From assembly GCA_903902915.1 (NCBI GenBank), contig CAIUWR010000045.1, forward strand, positions 62,001 to 126,000: 64,000 bases of DNA. The letters run 5' to 3'. The notes beneath the pieces are model-generated. The model ran no database searches. It was given only the letters and a program-made list of their open reading frames with translations, and was not told where the DNA came from. This DNA comes from an uncultured Hyphomicrobiales bacterium. Lineage in GTDB: Bacteria > Pseudomonadota > Alphaproteobacteria > Rhizobiales > Beijerinckiaceae. A program made the position numbers and the translations under genes. Below are positions 1 to 8,424 of the stretch, piece after piece. Each line of letters begins with the position of its first letter. Position 1 is the stretch's first letter.

Positions 1-35
1 CGGGATGATGTGGGATAACATGGGATTTTATGGGC
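1..35 (+). promoter_or_regulatory. MraZ-like operator: four TGGG-type direct repeats
   Basis: Four pentamers start exactly 10 bp apart at 1, 11, 21 and 31: CGGGA, TGGGA, TGGGA and TGGGC. MraZ, the regulator of the division and cell-wall cluster, is known to bind TGGGN direct repeats separated by 5 bp. No mraZ-like reading frame follows; the next gene is the OpgC-like gene at 246. The repeat array is seen directly, while binding by MraZ is inferred. Confidence 0.5.
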
Positions 36-245
36 GTCAACGCATTGATGAGTCGAAACGGGACAGGCCCGCGCTGTCGACGATTAGAGATTGTTAGTGT
101 TAAGGAATGGTTCAGATCTGGGGCCGCGGGCAGAATATCCCCTGCGCTGACAAGGAAATGACAGCGTTCGGTTGCCTCTCGCCCGCACCATGATAGGTCT
201 GGGGCCCATACGGCTCGAACCCTCACGCTGGGACCAGAATCAGAC
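36..245. other. Intergenic stretch without a recognised gene
   Basis: This stretch lies between the TGGG repeat array and the OpgC-like gene. It contains an AT-richer patch near 85-115, which may be promoter DNA. A 37-codon open frame from the ATG at 49 resembles nothing I know. No RNA gene is visible. Confidence 0.4.
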
Positions 246-1328
246 ATGCGCGGCCCGAACGAAATTGATTTCTGGCGGGGATTCGCGCTCCTCACGATCT
301 TCATTGATCATGTCCCCGGGCTTTTCTTCGAAAATTACACGATGCGGCACTTTGGCGTTTCGGACGCCGCCGAACTCTTCGTCTTTCTGGCTGGCTGGTC
401 CATGCGGTTGCTCGTGGACAGCAAAAAGGGGCGGATGGGCCTGCCCAACGCCATCATGCGGCTTGAAACCCGCGCCCTGACGATCTTCTTCGCCCAGCTC
501 ATCATTACCCAGATGGCGCTCGCCCTTACGGCGGCGGGAGCGATTCTGCTCGAAAACCCGCTTTTCCTCGAATGGAACAACGCCGCCGCCGCTTTCGAGG
601 ATCCCCTTGAGACGCAAGTGGCCATCGTCATGCTGAGCCATCAGCTCGGCTTCTTCGATATCCTGCCCCTCTATGTCGTCATCATAGCGGGGGCGCCGCT
701 GTGGGTGATCAGCGACCGCATCTGGAAATGGTTGCCGCTCCTCCTGTCGATGACCCTTTACGCCACAGTCCTGTGGACCGGCATCAATTTGCCGACCTGG
801 CCGGTGGAAGGGCGCTGGTATTTCAATCCCTTGGCCTGGCAGGCCGTGTTTGTGCTGGGCTTCATGCTGGCCGACTCCAAAGGGCCTGCAGCCGCGCTGC
901 GCCGCCACAGGGGCAAGCTGCGCTGGCTGGGGCTCGCAGGCGTGGCGGCGGGGGTGGCCGTGGGCGTGAGCGACTACTCTCCCGATCCGCTGATGGTCCC
1001 GGACCCCAAGCTCTTCTTCATGTTCGACAAAACCTTCGTGACGCCTGCCCGGATCTTCCATCTGCTGGCGCTGGTGGCTCTCTTCAATGGTCTCTATCGC
1101 CACATCCATTACTGGATGCGCCCTGCGGCGCTGTTCCTGTCCATGCTCGGGCGCAACTCGCTCTATGTCTTTTGCGTCGGCTCGCTGGTGGCGCTGACCT
1201 CTCAATTCGGTCGCTACGTCATGGAGGGGAGTATCCTCGTCGACACAGCAGTGGTACTGATGGGGGCGACATGCATGGGCGTCACCGCCTGGGTCGTCGA
1301 GTGGAGGGGGCGTAGCCGCGCATCATGA
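246..1328 (+). CDS. OpgC-like multi-pass membrane protein
   Basis: The protein has 360 residues and about ten hydrophobic segments along its length. The N-terminus (FWRGFALLTIFIDHVPG, about residues 10-26) and the block DAAELFVFLAGWSMRLL (about 40-56) match the OpgC family. OpgC proteins are inner-membrane acyltransferase-like enzymes; some succinylate periplasmic glucans. The stop overlaps the start of the SGNH hydrolase gene by four bases (ATGA), so the two are probably translationally coupled. A membrane acyl carrier paired with a secreted esterase-type hydrolase suggests acylation and deacylation of a periplasmic or surface glycan. That pairing is inference; the family call is firm, the substrate unknown. 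Confidence 0.85.
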   Translation: MRGPNEIDFWRGFALLTIFIDHVPGLFFENYTMRHFGVSDAAELFVFLAGWSMRLLVDSKKGRMGLPNAIMRLETRALTIFFAQLIITQMALALTAAGAILLENPLFLEWNNAAAAFEDPLETQVAIVMLSHQLGFFDILPLYVVIIAGAPLWVISDRIWKWLPLLLSMTLYATVLWTGINLPTWPVEGRWYFNPLAWQAVFVLGFMLADSKGPAAALRRHRGKLRWLGLAGVAAGVAVGVSDYSPDPLMVPDPKLFFMFDKTFVTPARIFHLLALVALFNGLYRHIHYWMRPAALFLSMLGRNSLYVFCVGSLVALTSQFGRYVMEGSILVDTAVVLMGATCMGVTAWVVEWRGRSRAS

Positions 1329-2134
1329 GGAGCTTCGCAGCCACCTTGCTGATGGTGATCGCTTGCTGGCCCGCAAGCGCTCAGACCGGACCGCCGCCAC
1401 TGAGCCCGCAATGCGAGGCGCCCGGCGCCGACATCTCGACGACGGCCCCCCTGCCCCATCTCGCCGAAAGGCTCGAGAAGGGCGGCAGCCTGCGCATCCT
1501 GGCGATCGGATCCTCCTCGACCTATGGCGTTGGCGCGTCCTCGCGGCGCAAGGCCTATCCCGCCCAGCTGCGCGGCATCCTCGAAGCGACCTTGAAGGGG
1601 ACGGAAGCGGTCATCACCAACAGGGGCGTATCGGGAGAGGTGGCGCAAACCACAGCGGACCGTCTGCGCACCGAAGTGGCGCTGGAAAAGCCGGACGTCG
1701 TCCTCTGGCAGCTCGGCACCAATGACGCGCTGTCCCGCGTCAAGCCCGAAGACTTCGAGCGGACGGTCAGCTCCACCCTTGAATGGCTGAAGAGCAACAA
1801 CATCGACGTGGTGCTCGTCGGCCTCCAATACACGCCGCAATTCGCCCGCGATGATAACTATTTCGCGATTCGGGAGGCCCTGCGGCGCGTCGCCGCCGCA
1901 CAGAACGTGCTTTATGTGCGCCGCTACGACGCCATGCAGTTCATCGCCCGCACGAATCCCAACGCGGTCGAAATGGCGACGGACGGGCTGCACCTGAACG
2001 ACATGGGCTATCAGTGCATGGCCGAGCATATCGCCCATGCGGTGATCGCCAACCTTTTCGTCCGCAAGAAGGACTTGCCCAAGGGCGAGGCCCCGAAGCT
2101 GGATGCGCCCAAGGTCGAGACGCCCGGCAAATAG
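1325..2134 (+). CDS. Secreted SGNH/GDSL-family hydrolase
   Basis: This 269-residue protein begins with a signal peptide (MRSFAATLLMVIACWPASAQ). SGNH motifs follow in order: block I IGSSSTYG near residue 61, with the nucleophile serine in a GSSS variant of GDSL; a glycine/asparagine block near residue 100; GTNDA near 136; and DGLHLND near 220, carrying the Asp and His of the triad. The family comprises esterases and acylhydrolases acting on lipids, acylated sugars or peptidoglycan. The C-terminal 20 residues are lysine/proline-rich and probably disordered. The ATG overlaps the OpgC-like stop, implying joint action on a glycan or acyl group in the periplasm. The exact substrate cannot be read from the sequence. 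Confidence 0.85.
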   Translation: MRSFAATLLMVIACWPASAQTGPPPLSPQCEAPGADISTTAPLPHLAERLEKGGSLRILAIGSSSTYGVGASSRRKAYPAQLRGILEATLKGTEAVITNRGVSGEVAQTTADRLRTEVALEKPDVVLWQLGTNDALSRVKPEDFERTVSSTLEWLKSNNIDVVLVGLQYTPQFARDDNYFAIREALRRVAAAQNVLYVRRYDAMQFIARTNPNAVEMATDGLHLNDMGYQCMAEHIAHAVIANLFVRKKDLPKGEAPKLDAPKVETPGK

Positions 2135-2225
2135 CCCGGCTCAGCCGCCGATGATGCTGGACCCCCGCGCGGCGCGTCGGTAAAAGAGGGCAACGACTTT
2201 CTCCTTTTTCAGGATTCATCAGCCT

Positions 2226-3878
2226 ATGGCGCGGCAATTCATCTACCACATGCAAGGCCTCTCCAAGACCTGGCCCGGCGGCAAGAAGGTGCTGGAGAAT
2301 GTCCACCTCTCCTTCTACCCCGACGCCAAGATCGGCGTGCTCGGCGTCAACGGCTCGGGCAAATCCACCTTGCTGAAGATCATGGCCGGCATGGATGCCG
2401 AATATAACGGCGAGTGCTGGGCGGCCGACGGCGCGCGCGTGGGCTACCTGCCCCAGGAGCCCCAACTCGACAACAGCCTCGACGTGCGCGGCAATGTCAT
2501 GCTCGGCGTGAAGCCGAAGAAGGACATTCTCGATCGTTACAACGACCTCGCCATGAACTATTCGGACGAGACGGCGGACGAGATGACCAGCCTGCAAGAC
2601 GAGATCGAGGCGCAGGGCCTGTGGGATCTGGACAGCCAGGTCGATCAGGCCATGGAGGCGCTCGGCTGCCCGCCCGACGACTGGGCCGTGGATCGGCTGT
2701 CCGGCGGCGAAAAGCGCCGCGTCGCCCTGTGCAAGCTTCTGCTGGAACAGCCCGAACTGCTGCTGCTCGACGAGCCCACCAACCATCTCGACGCCGAGAC
2801 CGTGAACTGGCTGGAAGGCCATCTGCGCAACTATCCGGGCGCGATCCTGATCGTGACCCATGATCGCTACTTCCTCGACAATGTGACGAGCTGGATTCTC
2901 GAGCTGGATCGCGGCCGCGGCATCCCCTATGAGGGCAATTACTCCTCGTGGTTGCAGCAGAAGCAGAAGCGCCTCGCCCAGGAAGGCCGCGAGGACGAGG
3001 CCCGCCAGCGCGCGCTGGAGGCGGAAAGCGAGTGGATCTCCTCCTCGCCCAAGGCCCGCCAGGCCAAGTCGAAAGCGCGCATCCAGCGCTACGAGGACCT
3101 GGTCGCCAAGCAGAACGACAAGGCGCCCACCTCGGCGCAGATCATCATCCCCGTGGCCGAGCGCCTCGGTCAGAATGTCATCGACTTCACCCATCTGTCC
3201 AAGGGCTTCAATGACAAGCTGCTGATCGACGATCTGTCCTTCAAGCTGCCGCCCGGCGGCATCGTGGGCGTGATCGGACCGAACGGCGCGGGCAAGACCA
3301 CCCTGTTCCGCATGATCACCAAGCAGGAGACCCCGGATTCCGGCGAAATCGCCATCGGCGAGAGCGTGCATCTGGGCTATGTGGACCAGTCGCGCGACGC
3401 GCTGGACGACAAGAAGAATGTCTGGGAGGAAATCTCCGGCGGCTATGACGTGATCTATCTGGGCAAGCGCGAGATCAATTCACGCGGCTATTGCAGCGCC
3501 TTCAACTTCAAAGGCGCGGACCAGCAGAAGAAGGTGGGCATGCTGTCGGGCGGCGAGCGCAACCGCGTTCATCTGGCCAAGATGCTGAAAAGCGGCGCCA
3601 ATCTGCTGCTGCTCGATGAGCCCACCAACGATCTGGACGTGGACACCCTGCGCGCGCTGGAAGACGCCTTGACCGATTTCGCGGGCTGCGCGGTCATCAT
3701 CTCCCATGATCGCTTCTTCCTTGACCGCATCGCCACCCATATCCTCGCCTTCGAGGGCGACAGCCATGTGGAATGGTTCGAGGGCAACTTCGCCGATTAC
3801 GAGGAAGATAAGAAGCGGCGTCTGGGCGTCGACAGCGTCATCCCGCATCGGTTGAAGTACAAGAAGTTCAGCCGGTAA
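2226..3878 (+). CDS. ettA: Energy-dependent translational throttle protein EttA (ABC-F)
   Basis: This is a cytosolic ABC-F ATPase of 550 residues, the usual EttA length, with two ABC domains and no membrane segment. Domain 1 has Walker [10 protein letters not shown] (about 40-48), signature LSGGEKRR (about 158) and [11 protein letters not shown] (about 179). Domain 2 has Walker [10 protein letters not shown] (about 351), signature LSGGERNR (about 440) and [11 protein letters not shown] (about 461). The charged helical linker at about 240-310 is the P-site tRNA-interacting motif. The C-terminus [11 protein letters not shown] is typical of EttA. EttA binds the ribosomal E site and gates entry into elongation according to the ATP/ADP ratio. 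The gene appears monocistronic, with a strong hairpin about 50 bp downstream. Confidence 0.96.
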   Translation: MARQFIYHMQGLSKTWPGGKKVLENVHLSFYPDAKIGVLGVNGSGKSTLLKIMAGMDAEYNGECWAADGARVGYLPQEPQLDNSLDVRGNVMLGVKPKKDILDRYNDLAMNYSDETADEMTSLQDEIEAQGLWDLDSQVDQAMEALGCPPDDWAVDRLSGGEKRRVALCKLLLEQPELLLLDEPTNHLDAETVNWLEGHLRNYPGAILIVTHDRYFLDNVTSWILELDRGRGIPYEGNYSSWLQQKQKRLAQEGREDEARQRALEAESEWISSSPKARQAKSKARIQRYEDLVAKQNDKAPTSAQIIIPVAERLGQNVIDFTHLSKGFNDKLLIDDLSFKLPPGGIVGVIGPNGAGKTTLFRMITKQETPDSGEIAIGESVHLGYVDQSRDALDDKKNVWEEISGGYDVIYLGKREINSRGYCSAFNFKGADQQKKVGMLSGGERNRVHLAKMLKSGANLLLLDEPTNDLDVDTLRALEDALTDFAGCAVIISHDRFFLDRIATHILAFEGDSHVEWFEGNFADYEEDKKRRLGVDSVIPHRLKYKKFSR

Positions 3879-3930
3879 AACAAAGACTGCCCGCCCCCGA
3901 ACAGGGAGCGGGCCAGCAAGACGCCAGATG

Positions 3931-3957
3931 CGCCGGGCCCCCTCAGGAGGCCCGGCG
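3931..3957. terminator. Rho-independent terminator, probably bidirectional
   Basis: A perfect 9-bp stem (CGCCGGGCC at 3931-3939 with GGCCCGGCG at 3949-3957) encloses a 9-base loop and is followed on the plus strand by TTTTCGTTT. It lies between ettA and the convergent gene ending at 3971, so it can end both transcripts. Confidence 0.8.
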
Positions 3958-3970
3958 TTTTCGTTTCCGC

Positions 3971-4645
3971 CTATTCGGCCGTCTCGGCGGCAGGCTCGGA
4001 CGTGGCCGGTTTGGGGGCGGACGATTTGGGCGCAGGCTTGGCCGCGGCGGTCGTTCCCTTGGCGGCGGGCTTCGTCTCGACGGCTTTCGTGGGCGCGGGC
4101 GCCGCCGGGGCGGCGGCCTGCGGCGCTGGCTGCACGAGACCGACCGAGATCCCGAACAAAAGCCATTGGCCGCTCTGCTGGGTAAAGAACAGGTCGAAGG
4201 AAACAGGGACCGGCTTCACCTCGAAATAGCCCGCCATATGGATCATGCCCGAGGCCTCGATCTGCGGATCCACAGTCCAGCGGGGCTCCAGGATCGCCGC
4301 ATAGGCCAGATTCAGCCCCTCACGGCGCTGGGCAGCGAAAATCTCCGACAATTTCGCAGTGGTGTTGACCTGAAAGGCGGCGCTGGCGATGGAGCGGAAG
4401 ACGGCGTATTCATTGGTCTTGTTGGCCTGATCGAGCGCGATCAACGCATTGCGCATCAACAGAAACGCGCCGTTGCGGTCGATGGGGCCGGTCTGGATTT
4501 GCGGTGCGGGCTGGGGCGCGGGCTGAGCTTGCGCGGGCGGGGCCGCCGGTGGCTGTTGAGGCGGCGCAGTCTGCGCGCAAGCGGCGCTGGCGCTCAACAG
4601 GACGGCCAGAAGCAAGGGGGAAAAAAGCCCGTTGTAACGCTTCAT
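3971..4645 (-). CDS. Secreted protein of unknown function with Pro/Ala- and Lys/Ala-rich flanks
   Basis: I do not recognise this family. The 224-residue product has an N-terminal signal peptide ending near SAACAQ. It then has a Pro/Ala/Gln-rich linker to about residue 50 and a folded core at about 55-165 that includes NGAFLLMRNALIALDQANKT and the pattern DLFFTQQSGQWLLFGISVGL. The C-terminal tail of about 60 residues is rich in Ala, Pro and Lys. The core resembles small secreted alphaproteobacterial proteins predicted to adopt an NTF2-like or cystatin-like fold, but I would not assign a function. The ATG at 4645 is preferred over an in-frame TTG three bases upstream. The cysteine near the cleavage site lacks a clear lipobox leucine. 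The gene lies just beyond the RNase P RNA on the same strand. Confidence 0.7.
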   Translation of the reverse strand: MKRYNGLFSPLLLAVLLSASAACAQTAPPQQPPAAPPAQAQPAPQPAPQIQTGPIDRNGAFLLMRNALIALDQANKTNEYAVFRSIASAAFQVNTTAKLSEIFAAQRREGLNLAYAAILEPRWTVDPQIEASGMIHMAGYFEVKPVPVSFDLFFTQQSGQWLLFGISVGLVQPAPQAAAPAAPAPTKAVETKPAAKGTTAAAKPAPKSSAPKPATSEPAAETAE

Positions 4646-4811
4646 CAAAATTCGATTCCTTGTCGCTCATCGCCAAAAGCTTGGAGACTTCACGAGGGAA
4701 CCTTAGCAAAGAGATAAGCCACGGTCACGGTAGCCATGCCAAAAATGCAAGGAACGTCGAAACGCAGCAAAGCCTGCGTCGCCAGGCCGAGAACCCTCAG
4801 CCTGCTAAAAC

Positions 4812-5216
<405 letters not shown>

Positions 5217-5274
5217 CCTCACATAGGGGCAGGCGGGACTCACCGTCAATGACTTAACCGCCGAAACGGCGAGG

Positions 5275-5298
5275 AGCGGAATCCTTTCGGACTCCGCC
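5275..5298 (-). terminator. Hairpin downstream of the lytic transglycosylase
   Basis: On the minus strand CGGAGTCC-GAAA-GGATTCCG can fold into an 8-bp stem with one G-U pair and a GAAA tetraloop. It lies between the end of the lytic transglycosylase and rnpB. There is no clear U-tract, so it may be only a weak terminator or a processing site. Confidence 0.4.
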
Positions 5299-5324
5299 CC
5301 CGCAGTTCAAACCGTTCAAGCCGT

Positions 5325-5873
5325 TCAGTTGCTGGCCATCAGGCCTCGCGCCTTGGCGCAATAGCTGTGGTCGGCCGCCGACATGTGATGGGCGCCATGG
5401 CCGGACTGATAGCGCATGACCGTGCCGCACAGATCGCCGCCGGACATGCGATAGGCCGTCGCCAGATAGCGCATGGCGAAGCGGATGTTGGTTTCGGGGT
5501 TCAAGAGCCCGGCAGGCCCGCCCGAAAAGCCCTCGCCCCGCGCCGTCTGGGTCTTGATCTGCATGAGGCCCATGGCGCCGCTGCGGTTGGTGGCGTGGGG
5601 ATTGTAATTGCTCTCCACCTTCACGACCGCATCGGCCAGAGCGAAGGGCACGCCGTTTTCAGCGGCATGGCGAGCCACCATGGCGCGCAGCCCGCCACGG
5701 TCGGCGCTCTGGCCAAGGGAGGGCTGCGCATCGATCACGCTGGCCAAGGTGCGGGCGTGCTGGCGATTGGCATGACGATGGTGGGGCCGCGCTTGCGCGG
5801 GGACAGAGGAAACAGCGGAGAGGGCGAGAATGGCCGCAACGGAAAGGCTAGCGGCAAAAGTCTTTTTCATCAT
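5325..5873 (-). CDS. Periplasmic lytic transglycosylase (SLT domain)
   Basis: The product has 182 residues with a signal peptide (MKKTFAASLSVAAILALSA, cleaved near PAQA) and a short histidine-rich stretch (RPHHRHANRQHAR). The SLT fold spans about residues 70-180. It contains VKVESNYNPHATN with the catalytic glutamate, then SGAMGLMQIKTQTAR, the classic GLMQ motif, and MRYLATAYRMSGGD. Such enzymes cleave the MurNAc-GlcNAc bond of peptidoglycan with 1,6-anhydro ring formation. The protein is short, essentially a lone catalytic domain, as in assembly-associated or housekeeping transglycosylases. No secretion-system genes are nearby. Confidence 0.9.
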   Translation of the reverse strand: MMKKTFAASLSVAAILALSAVSSVPAQARPHHRHANRQHARTLASVIDAQPSLGQSADRGGLRAMVARHAAENGVPFALADAVVKVESNYNPHATNRSGAMGLMQIKTQTARGEGFSGGPAGLLNPETNIRFAMRYLATAYRMSGGDLCGTVMRYQSGHGAHHMSAADHSYCAKARGLMASN

Positions 5874-6243
5874 CCAGAAAGGTTCCTGCGTTTTGATTGA
5901 TTGTCAGCAAGCGCAAAATACCGGATATTGAGGCCATAACCGGGCGATGAATGGCCCATAATTGGAATTCTAAAATGTGATCTACTTCGATCCATTTCTG
6001 TAAAACATCATTTCACGAAATATATTGGCTGCGATGACATTTTATTTAATCTTGTTACGATCCGTGAACATGCTTAAGCTTTGATGGTTTTCATCAGAAA
6101 AAATTAAAAAACATCAACTGTGTCCGTCGCGCTCATAGACGGCCAAGCCCGCCCATGGTTTGATCGGACAGCTTTACGATACGTCATCGCGACGAAATCT
6201 TGAGGAAAGACCGACCCGGTGGGCGGCGATGTGGAGATGCGTT
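5874..6243. other. AT-rich divergent intergenic region
   Basis: This 370-bp stretch separates the divergent lytic transglycosylase and glycine-zipper lipoprotein genes. From about 5920 to 6120 it is far richer in A and T than its surroundings. It includes the run AAAAAATTAAAAAACATC near 6100 and TTGATGG/CATCA repeats near 6080. No coding frame with a ribosome binding site, and no RNA fold that I recognise, is present. It probably holds both promoters. Confidence 0.5.
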
Positions 6244-6546
6244 ATGAAAAGAACCTTGCTTTTGACCCTCGCCCTGACCTCGGCCCTGGCCCTGGGCGGC
6301 TGCGGGCAGACGCGGGACGACCGGGCCGTCAATGGCGCCCTGGTGGGCGGCGCAGCGGGCGCCATCATCGGCGGCGCGGCCTCGGGCCGGGCGGGCGGCG
6401 CGCTTGCGGGCGGCATCATCGGGGCGGCGGCTGGCGGCATCCTCGGCGCCAATTCGGAACCCGCCCCGCCCCGTCGCTGCATCACCTTCCGCTATGATTA
6501 TGACGGCAACCGCTATTGCGCCCGCTTCGCGCGCGACGCCTACTGA
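6244..6546 (+). CDS. Small glycine-zipper lipoprotein
   Basis: This 100-residue protein starts MKRTLLLTLALTSALALGGC, a lipoprotein signal peptide with lipobox LGGC. Mature residues 30-70 form a glycine-zipper helix pair (ALVGGAAGAIIGGAASGRAG and a second copy), as in the 17-kDa/SlyB and YMGG-like outer-membrane lipoproteins. The C-terminus CITFRYDYDGNRYCARF carries two cysteines and tyrosines. The start is set by GGAG at 6232 and the signal peptide; an in-frame ATG at 6160 would place the signal peptide internally. It is likely an outer-membrane-anchored envelope protein of unknown role. Confidence 0.85.
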   Translation: MKRTLLLTLALTSALALGGCGQTRDDRAVNGALVGGAAGAIIGGAASGRAGGALAGGIIGAAAGGILGANSEPAPPRRCITFRYDYDGNRYCARFARDAY

Positions 6547-6611
6547 ATGCGCAAGGTCCGGCTCAAAGCCGGGCCTTCATTTTGGGGCGCGGGCGGGATA
6601 GAGCAATCGGC

Positions 6612-7379
6612 ATGAGCAACTTCCGCCCCGATCATCCTGCCGCCAGCGTCCACCCCTCGCCCAACCATGGCGAGCGGCGCGAGGGCAGGACGCCGGACTG
6701 CATCCTGCTCCATTATACTGGCATGCCCACCGGCGAGGGGGCGCTGGCGCGGCTTTGCGATCCCGCAGCCGAGGTCTCCTCCCATTATCTCATCTTCGAA
6801 AATGGCCGCATCCTGCAACTCGTCCCCGAGGCGCGGCGCGCCTGGCATGCGGGGGCGGGCCGCTGGAAGGAGGATGCGGACCTCAATTCCAGCTCCATCG
6901 GCGTCGAAATCGTGAATCCCGGCCACGACGGCGCCCTGCCGCCCTACCCTGACGGCCAGATCGAGGCCGTCGCGGCCCTCTGCCGCGACATCGCCGCCCG
7001 CCACAACATAGCCCCCGAGCGGGTGCTGGCCCATTCCGACATAGCGCCCGGCCGCAAGCGCGATCCGGGCGAGCATTTTCCCTGGGCCGCGCTACACGCC
7101 ATGGGAGTCGGCCATTGGGTCGCCCCAGCGCCCATCGCCGGAGGGCGCTTCCTGTCGCCCGGCGAGCAAGGGCGACCCGTTGAGGCCCTGCAAGCCATGC
7201 TGGCGCTCTATGGCTATCCCTGCCCCCAGACCGGCCTCTATGACCCGCAGACCGAGGCGGTGGTGGCCGCCTTCCAGCGCCATTATCGGCCGGCTCTCGT
7301 GGATGGAATCGCCGACGCCTCCACCATCGTGACCCTGCGCGACCTGATCGCGGCGCTGCCCGCTATTCCACAGGGTTGA
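6612..7379 (+). CDS. N-acetylmuramoyl-L-alanine amidase, AmiD type
   Basis: The enzyme has 255 residues. The amidase_2 domain (about 1-165) contains ILLHYTGM with a zinc-ligand histidine near residue 34, SSHYLIFENGRILQLVPE, the AWHAG motif near 77, and LAHSDIAPGRKRDPG near 140, which supplies the last zinc ligand and the catalytic Asp/Lys region. A C-terminal peptidoglycan-binding domain (about 180-250; VEALQAMLALYGYP, YDPQTEAVVAAFQRHYRP) matches the AmiD layout. No obvious signal peptide is seen from this ATG. AmiD hydrolyses the amide between MurNAc or anhydroMurNAc and L-alanine in cell-wall recycling. The 3' end overlaps the convergent gene by 17 bp. Confidence 0.92.
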   Translation: MSNFRPDHPAASVHPSPNHGERREGRTPDCILLHYTGMPTGEGALARLCDPAAEVSSHYLIFENGRILQLVPEARRAWHAGAGRWKEDADLNSSSIGVEIVNPGHDGALPPYPDGQIEAVAALCRDIAARHNIAPERVLAHSDIAPGRKRDPGEHFPWAALHAMGVGHWVAPAPIAGGRFLSPGEQGRPVEALQAMLALYGYPCPQTGLYDPQTEAVVAAFQRHYRPALVDGIADASTIVTLRDLIAALPAIPQG

Positions 7380-8331
7380 TCTTCGCGTCCTTGACCACCT
7401 TGCTCCACAGCACGGTCTCCTCGGCGATGAATTTGGCGGAGGCCGCCGGCGTCATGGCGGCGGGATCGACGCTGAGGGCCTTCAGCCGCTCCAGAAACGC
7501 CGGATCGGCGAAGATGGCGGCCACATCCTTCTGGATCTTGTCCACGATGGGCTTGGGCGTGCGCTCCGGCGCCATCAGGCCGAACCATGTCACCGAGCGG
7601 AAACCCGGCAGGCCCGCCTCGGCCATGGTCGGCACATCCGGCAGGATCGGCGAGCGCCTGTCGTCGGCCACCGCGATGATGCGGGTCGCGCCCGCCTTGT
7701 ACTGGGGCGTGGCGGTGCCCAGATTGTCGAACATCATATCGAGCCGCCCGCCCGTCAGATCAATGATCGCCGCCGGGCTGCCCCGGTAGGGCACATGGAT
7801 CATGCCCGCCCCGAGCCGCTCGGACAGCAGGCTGCCCGCCAGATGGGTGGTCGTGCCGACGCCTTGCGATCCATAGGTCACCTTGCCCGGATTGGCCTTG
7901 GCGTAGGCGATGAACTCGGCCAGCGTGTTGATCCCCAGCGCCTTGCTGACCACCAGCACATTGGGAAAGGTGATGAGGACCGAGATCGGGGCCACCTTGG
8001 CGGGGTCATAGGCCATGGACTTGAACAGCAGCCCGTTGATGGTCAGCGGCCCGGGATGGCTCACCAACAGCGTATAGCCGTCCGGCTCCGCCCGCAGGGC
8101 CTGCGCCGCCCCGATATTGCCGCCCGCCCCCGTCACATCGTCCACAATGACGGATTGCGACCAGCGACGGGACAATTCGTCAGCCAGAAGGCGGGTGGTC
8201 GCGTCCGCCGTTCCGCCCGCCTGCGAATTGACGATGAGGCGCACCATGCGGGTGGGATAATCCTGCCCACGCGCCAAAGTGGGCAAGGCGAGCGCGACGG
8301 CCAGAGCGGCGGCGGCGATATAGCGGCGCAT
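7363..8331 (-). CDS. TTT-family (Bug) periplasmic solute-binding protein
   Basis: The product has 322 residues with a signal peptide (MRRYIAAAALAVALALPTLA). The mature part follows the tctC/Bug family: QDYPTRMVRLIVNSQAGGTAD, then GAGGNIGAAQALRAEPDGYT, VTYGSQGVGTTTHLAG and HVPYRGSPAAIIDLTGG. The family captures carboxylates such as citrate, tricarballylate or aromatic acids for TctAB-type permeases. The start at 8331 is chosen because GGGAGG lies just upstream and the signal peptide begins there; an in-frame ATG 66 bases upstream is less likely. A second, unlike TTT receptor is transcribed divergently 93 bp away. No TctA or TctB is in the window. Confidence 0.92.
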   Translation of the reverse strand: MRRYIAAAALAVALALPTLARGQDYPTRMVRLIVNSQAGGTADATTRLLADELSRRWSQSVIVDDVTGAGGNIGAAQALRAEPDGYTLLVSHPGPLTINGLLFKSMAYDPAKVAPISVLITFPNVLVVSKALGINTLAEFIAYAKANPGKVTYGSQGVGTTTHLAGSLLSERLGAGMIHVPYRGSPAAIIDLTGGRLDMMFDNLGTATPQYKAGATRIIAVADDRRSPILPDVPTMAEAGLPGFRSVTWFGLMAPERTPKPIVDKIQKDVAAIFADPAFLERLKALSVDPAAMTPAASAKFIAEETVLWSKVVKDAKINPVE

Positions 8332-8424
8332 AACGGTCCTCCCGAATATTTTCAGTTTGTTGTAAAGCATCATGCAGGCAGACGGGTTGCGAGGCAACGC
8401 TGTCCAGGAAGGGAGATTTTATCG

